From contig NC_071389.1 in NCBI RefSeq assembly GCF_022682495.2, positions 13,445,199 to 13,509,198 on the forward strand: DNA of 64,000 nt, written 5' to 3'. Shown here piece after piece: positions 58,985 to 64,000 of the stretch. The stretch is from Desmodus rotundus. Its lineage: Eukaryota > Chordata > Mammalia > Chiroptera > Phyllostomidae. Position numbers and translations under genes: made by a program. The notes beneath the pieces are model-generated. The model was not told the DNA's origin and searched no databases. It saw nothing but the letters and a program-made list of their open reading frames with translations. How positions within the stretch are numbered: position 1 is the stretch's first letter; every line of letters starts with the position of its first letter.

Positions 58985-59200
58985 GGATACTGAGAGGCTA
59001 TATTCAAAATGCCACCTCTACAGGCTGTGTGTTCTCGGGCTAATTACTTAACCTCTCTGGGTTTCAGTTTCCTCACCTGTAACATGGCAATAATAATCAT
59101 GCCCACGCCAGAAAGCCAATGAGGCTAAAATGGGATTCTATGTGCAAAGCCCCCGGCACACGGACAGTTCTCCACAGGTGTTAGTTTTGTTATCCATGGA
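58985..59200 (+). repeat. MIR
   Basis: acttaacctctctgggtttc, cctcacctgtaacatggcaa and gcccccggcacacgg in sense order. Confidence 0.75.
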
Positions 59201-59242
59201 GCGCTGTTACTGGAATTGGGGCACTGCAATGGTGTGGGGCTC

Positions 59243-59412
59243 CTCGAATTTTAATGTGCACAAAAAAACACCTAGAGTCTTAGTAAAATGTGTGTTCTAA
59301 TTCATTGGGGGGTGGGGGGAGGTGGCTGAGAAGTTGCTTTTCTAACAAGCTGGGGGTGAGGAGGAGCTGGTGCTGCTGGGCCGGGACCACATGTTAAGTG
59401 GCCGGGGTTAGG
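59243..59412 (+). repeat. MER5A-type hAT-Charlie element
   Basis: ttttaatgtgcacaaaaaaa, gctgagaagttgcttttcta and gctgctgggccgggaccaca in sense order. Confidence 0.7.
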
Positions 59413-59751
59413 GACACTGGTTCAGTAGTTGATCTGTTATGAACTTGAATTCTCTCCTCCGTGGGCGGTGGTAGCACAGGGGCTGGTGAGGGCGAGCCCT
59501 CGGTGGTTAACCTCCACTGTGATGGCCACCACTTTGGTCGTTGTGACTACGTTCCTGATGGTGATGGGGAGGGAGTTCACAGCAGACAGGGGAAAGGGCA
59601 GTGGGTGGGTGGTACGTTTCCCCAGTGCCGAGCACCCCTCGCTCCGAGCACTGCGGGTCCCACTCCCCTTTCTCCTCCATGTCCCCGTCTCTCTGGCCTC
59701 CTGCTGACAATGGGACACCAGGTGCCCTGCCCTAAACCACCCCCTACCCAG

Positions 59752-59773
59752 CACACACACACACACACACACA
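59752..59773 (+). repeat. (CA)11 microsatellite
   Basis: Uninterrupted CA dinucleotides. Confidence 0.95.
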
Positions 59774-60690
59774 TGCCCTCCGCTCACAGCAAGCTGTGAG
59801 CTGTGTTTATTTTTGCACGTAGCCAGGAGGCATTCGCATAGACAACCCGGTAGACCAGATGCCAGAGGAGAGGGGGTGTTTGTTCAAGAAATCCAGCAGG
59901 GCCACCCAGGGAGGGACACCCACAGCAGTGGGGGGACCTGGCAGAGCAGGAAGCACCCTGATGGAAAGTCAAGAGCTCCCAGTTCTAGGCTGGCCTTGGA
60001 ACCTGGCTTACTGTGTGACCTCAGAGAAGTGGTTACTGCTCGACTTCGAGACAGAAGGAGCGTAGTGAACTAGTTGGCTACGTTAGACTCACTGGTGACA
60101 GGAACAGATTCCCAGGCCTGCCCCCAAGCCTACTGATTAGCACACCCATAGGAAAAGGGGGGCAGAATTCTTATATGGTCACTGACCAGGGAGGAAGCCA
60201 TGGCCAAGTCCCCATCACACCTCACTTATCCAGCCTCCTCACCCATGCAGAACATAACTAGCACCCAGAAGGGACCTAAGGAGGTCAGAAATGGACATTT
60301 CATGGCCCAAAGAACACAAAGATTCATGTTTATCAAAAGAATGAATGAAAACATGGATGTTTGTTAATTCATTGATGGGTGAATGTTTCTTACTCCAGAG
60401 AGTACAGGGCCTGGAGATGGATATACATAATATAGACTCAGTAAACAGTTGTTGAATGGAAGGAAGAGAGGAAAGATGGAAGGAATGTCAAAATTATGTC
60501 CTGCCATGAAGAGGGGAGTGGAATAACATTCCATGGGCCCTTGGGACAATTTACATGGGAAGGTTTGTCATTTCCGAGTGAAACAAAGGTAGGCAGGCAG
60601 ACAGAAATGGAACTGAGATCAGGAAGGTGCTGGCCGTACAGACATTCGTCCTTAATCCTCACGGCATGCTCTCCCCGTCACACCCCCAAC

Positions 60691-60709
60691 TCTCTCTTTC
60701 TCTCTCTCA

Positions 60710-60758
<49 letters not shown>
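60691..60758 (+). repeat. Compound (TC)n(AC)n microsatellite
   Basis: About 44 bases of nearly pure TC followed by about 24 bases of AC. Confidence 0.95.
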
Positions 60759-61049
60759 GGGCACTGTTGCAGAGGCGAGGAGACTAAGGCTCATTCCCCA
60801 AGGATGCAATAGAGAACGAGGCCCCACCGCCCCAGAGGGACGCATGAGTGTGCAGCCTGCGTGGCCCCTATGTGCTTGGAAGCCTCCTTCCTCACTTCCT
60901 GCTCCCCCACCTCGTTTTCCCATTGCCTTTCCCAGTTCCTTCTCTGTGCCATTTTGTCACGTATTTGTCCCTCTGAGCTCTTCCAGCACCTGGGGAGCAG
61001 GGAGAATGTAAACAAGCCAACAGCAGAAAAAGGGCAAGAGAAGCAAAGT

Positions 61050-64000
61050 ACGGCCTAGGGAGCACCTACTATGTGTCAGGCGGGGTGCACAATGCTCGGT
61101 GGGCGTTCCCTCATGGGCTTCTCACTGGAGCCCCACCAGGTTCAAATCCAATTTGGCCACGTTCTAGCTGGGTGACACTGGCAGGGAAGTAACCTCCACT
61201 CTGCGCTGTTTGGTTTCCTCGGCTGTGAAATGAAGCGGTATAGGCTAATATTGGTGTGAGGACTGAATGAGTGAGAGGTGCACGCAGAGCGCCCGCCTGG
61301 GGCTTACTTAGTAGGCACACAAGCCAGAGTGGGTATTACGAAGACCCGCAAAGCACACCTAACATAGCAAGTCCCCAACAATGTGAAATGAGACTATTGG
61401 TTGTTGTGAGGATTGTTCTCTGAGCCATGAGAGGCAAAAGAGACTGTGCAAACTGGAAAGTCCTGTGCCCATCTTGGGGGCAAATTGCCCCTCCTCCCTC
61501 CAGCATGGCCTTGCAGCAGCGCCCAGGTGCGGGCCTGTCTCTGGGCCCCAGGTCCTGAGTTAGCACTCCTTGGGGCGTCCCTCCCTAAGGGCATAGGTTT
61601 CAGCTGGGTGCTCGTTAAAAACGCGTCTGCAGACCTTGTTTGGAACACGTCAGCTAATGTGATTAAAGACAGTACATAAATGTCAGCCTGGCTGGGACCC
61701 TCCCCGGCTGGTTTCCGGGGAAGGAGACCTGAAAAATATGTCTTCATTCCGTCGGGGTTACGGCTCAGGACCTAGACAGCCTGAGCACAGGGAGCTCACC
61801 GGGCGGGGAGCCTGCACAGGGACCGTCTGCCCTCCGCCTGGCAGATAATCGTGTGATCTGGAGTCAACTATCCCCTCCGAGCCTGTTTGCTCCTCTAGAA
61901 GGTAGGGACAATAATCTATGTGCTGCGGCTGTTAAGGTGACAAAGGATGTTTGTAAGGTACCAGGGTGGTACCCTCACCGGGCAGGCGTGCGCTGCCCCC
62001 GGGGAAACAACGCAGTAGACACCGCGGGGGATTGAGCCACATGCTCTGTATACATAGGTGCTCGATGAATGTCCCTGTCATTGGAGCCAAGCTAGTGCGG
62101 ACTTTGAGATCCTCAGTGCAAGGACATTAAAAATAGGTAATGGGGCCAAGGAAGGGGCAAGAGCACTGCTCCCAGAGTCACTGACTCACGGTGTGACCTC
62201 AGGTAAGGGACCTTCCTCTCTAGAACTCGGGAGTCCTCACCTGTAAAATGGGGGGCTTATCCCTGGCCTGCCCAGGCTCTTACTTCTGGAGCATGGTGAT
62301 AAGGCCAGAGGCTGGCACTGCTGGACACGGCAGGGAGCTCACTCAGGTTCTGGTGCTCCTGCCGTTGGCTGTGGGACTGTGGGACTGTGGGCCAGTCCCC
62401 ACATCTGTGGGCCTCTGTAGGCCCATCAGTGGAACTGGGCATTAGTTATGGCTGAGCCCCTAGAGGCAGCCTGGTGCAGGGGGGGAGAGGCACTGGACTA
62501 GGAGCCAGAAGACCTGGGTTCAAGTTCGAACCTGAGCATCCACTCGCTGTATGGCTTTGGAAACCGCCCTTCCCCTCTTGAGCCTCAGTTTCCCTATCTG
62601 TAAAAGGAGAAGAATAGACCAGATGGTCTCTGGGTCACCTCAGGTCAGGCACAGTGAATTGCTTTCAATGGTTGGGCTGCAGACAAAAGGGGCGGCTTAA
62701 TGATTAACAAAGAGACAGAACCACAAGTCGGGAGAAGCCCCCCCCCCCACCGTTGGAGCCCCCCAGCAAGGCTGAAAGATGCAGGCAGTGAGCTCCCCTT
62801 GCTACACACCCGAGTCCCTGATAAGGTGTCATGGGGAGACCTGCTCCCAGACCCAGGATGGCAGAGTGAGGGCAGGGGAGAGTCCTTTTCACAAACGGCT
62901 CCTTAACCTCAGAAGAAGAGATAATAGCAGTTGATATGGACTCCTCCTTTGTCCCAGGCTCTGTTCTAAACACTTTACATGTCTGGTCTCATTTTCATGA
63001 GGCAGGTACTACTATGACACCCATTTCACAGATATGGAAACTGAGGCACAGGGAGGTTGGCCAAGCTCTCACAGCTGGTACATGGCAGAGCTGGGCCATG
63101 TACTAAGACTGTGTGGCCCCTCAGCTGCTTCTCAGTGTCGATGATGGAGAATCACTTAATGAGCACCTACTGTATACCAGCTCGGTGCTAGCCCTTTACA
63201 GCATGATATTCACTAATTACAACAGCATCCTTTGAGGAAGGAGCTTCATTTAATCGTATTTTGCAGATGAGGAAACAAAGGCCCAACGGGATGAAGTGCT
63301 TGCCTGTGTCACACACAGCTAGAATGTGGTTGGGCTCAGTCCAGGGCCCGTGTCCCTTTCATGCTACCAGGCTGAACAGGACCCCTCCCCAGAAACCTTG
63401 AGGGGGTGCTAGAGCAGGTGTCAGGAGGAGGCAGGACCATGGCTGGTGTAGAATGTGACAAGAGCCCTTCAAGCCCCACTCCAGGACTGGAGAGGGGGAC
63501 CAGGACATAGCTAAATGGTGGGGACACCCCCATGAAGGATGTCTAGGGGTTTGGAGAGCTGCCGTGTTCTCCCAAGGTCAGTTTGCTTTATTGAGCTGCG
63601 TCCCAGGCAACCACATTACATTCTTTGTATTTATTGCACCGGATTCTTACTTGTGATGTAGGTACCATTATCATCATCACCGTTTTATAGATAGGGAAAC
63701 TGAGGCTCAGACACGTGCAGTTGCTGGTCCAGGGTCACACACTGAGCAGGAGCCAAACTCAGGTCTGTGTTTCCAGAAGTCAGTGCTTTTTCCAAGGGCC
63801 ACACTTTCCCTCCCAAGTTCAAGTGCTCAACTATCTAATGTGCACAGCACAGAATCTGGTGCAGAGCAGGCACACCACCAGTGGAAGCCCCGTCCCCTCC
63901 CAGCCCGCTCCCAGGGCCCTGAAAGAGTTAACTTCCCTGTGGCCCCGCTCGTCCCTGTCAGTCCCCCATCCTCTCCCCTGCGTTATGAGGACCAGACCAG
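61050..64000. repeat. Dense MIR region downstream of C1QB, no gene seen
   Basis: Sense MIR at about 61130-61340, 61850-62070, 62160-62260 and 62490-62640; antisense at 62930-63100, 63140-63330 and 63600-63780 (for example gatatggaaactgaggcaca, gatagggaaactgaggctca). No exon of the next expected gene, EPHB2, is recognisable. Confidence 0.65.

Noticed and set aside
55800..64000. Search for the first exon of EPHB2
   Set aside because: No signal-peptide exon, CpG-rich promoter or Eph sequence seen; the gene is expected further downstream.

Overview
The window is vertebrate nuclear DNA from a mammal, almost certainly a bat. Three tRNA-derived SINEs of the chiropteran VES type are present (14576-14784, 16960-17169 and 35273-35537), each with visible target-site duplications. 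They lie among mammal-wide ancient repeats (many MIR copies, L2, L1, MER5/Charlie, a MaLR LTR). Bat VES SINEs are typical of non-pteropodid bats. The gene order EPHA8 - C1QA - C1QC - C1QB, all on the + strand, matches the mammalian locus syntenic with human 1p36.12.

Region 1 (1 to about 12720) is the 3' part of EPHA8, an Eph-family receptor tyrosine kinase. It holds thirteen coding exons, equivalent to human exons 5-17: the end of fibronectin III domain 1, fibronectin III domain 2, the transmembrane segment, the juxtamembrane region, the kinase and the SAM domain. A 1.8-kb 3' UTR ends near an AATAAA at 12696. The first exon is cut by the window edge. Ligand-binding and Cys-rich exons lie upstream and out of view. 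All reconstructed splice junctions are GT-AG and preserve frame.

Region 2 (about 12720-36000) is intergenic. It holds L1, L2, VES and MIR repeats and several non-repetitive, AT-rich blocks with homeodomain, POU-octamer or forkhead-like motifs that could be conserved enhancers (22490-22760, 27045-27215, 29545-29710, 33660-34020). No protein-coding gene is supported there.

Region 3 (about 36000-55800) is the complement C1q cluster. C1QA (37035-38740, 245 aa), C1QC (42504-46314, 245 aa) and C1QB (53735-55650, 251 aa) each have two coding exons. The single coding-region intron in each is phase 1 and splits a glycine codon in the collagen-like stem, which fits origin by tandem duplication. The three chains assemble as A-B and C-C disulphide-linked dimers into the 18-chain C1q hexamer, the recognition unit of the classical complement pathway. 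Signal peptides, the N-terminal interchain cysteine, Gly-X-Y repeats, the Gly-Lys-X-Gly motif that carries the C1r/C1s-binding lysine, and full gC1q heads are all intact. The Asn that carries the head N-glycan in human and mouse C1QA is Ser here.

Region 4 (about 55800-64000) is intergenic sequence toward EPHB2 (not reached). It is packed with old MIR, L2, MER5A and Charlie-like fragments and simple repeats. I see no new biological system in this window. The most notable points are the C1QA glycosylation-site loss and several candidate regulatory blocks.
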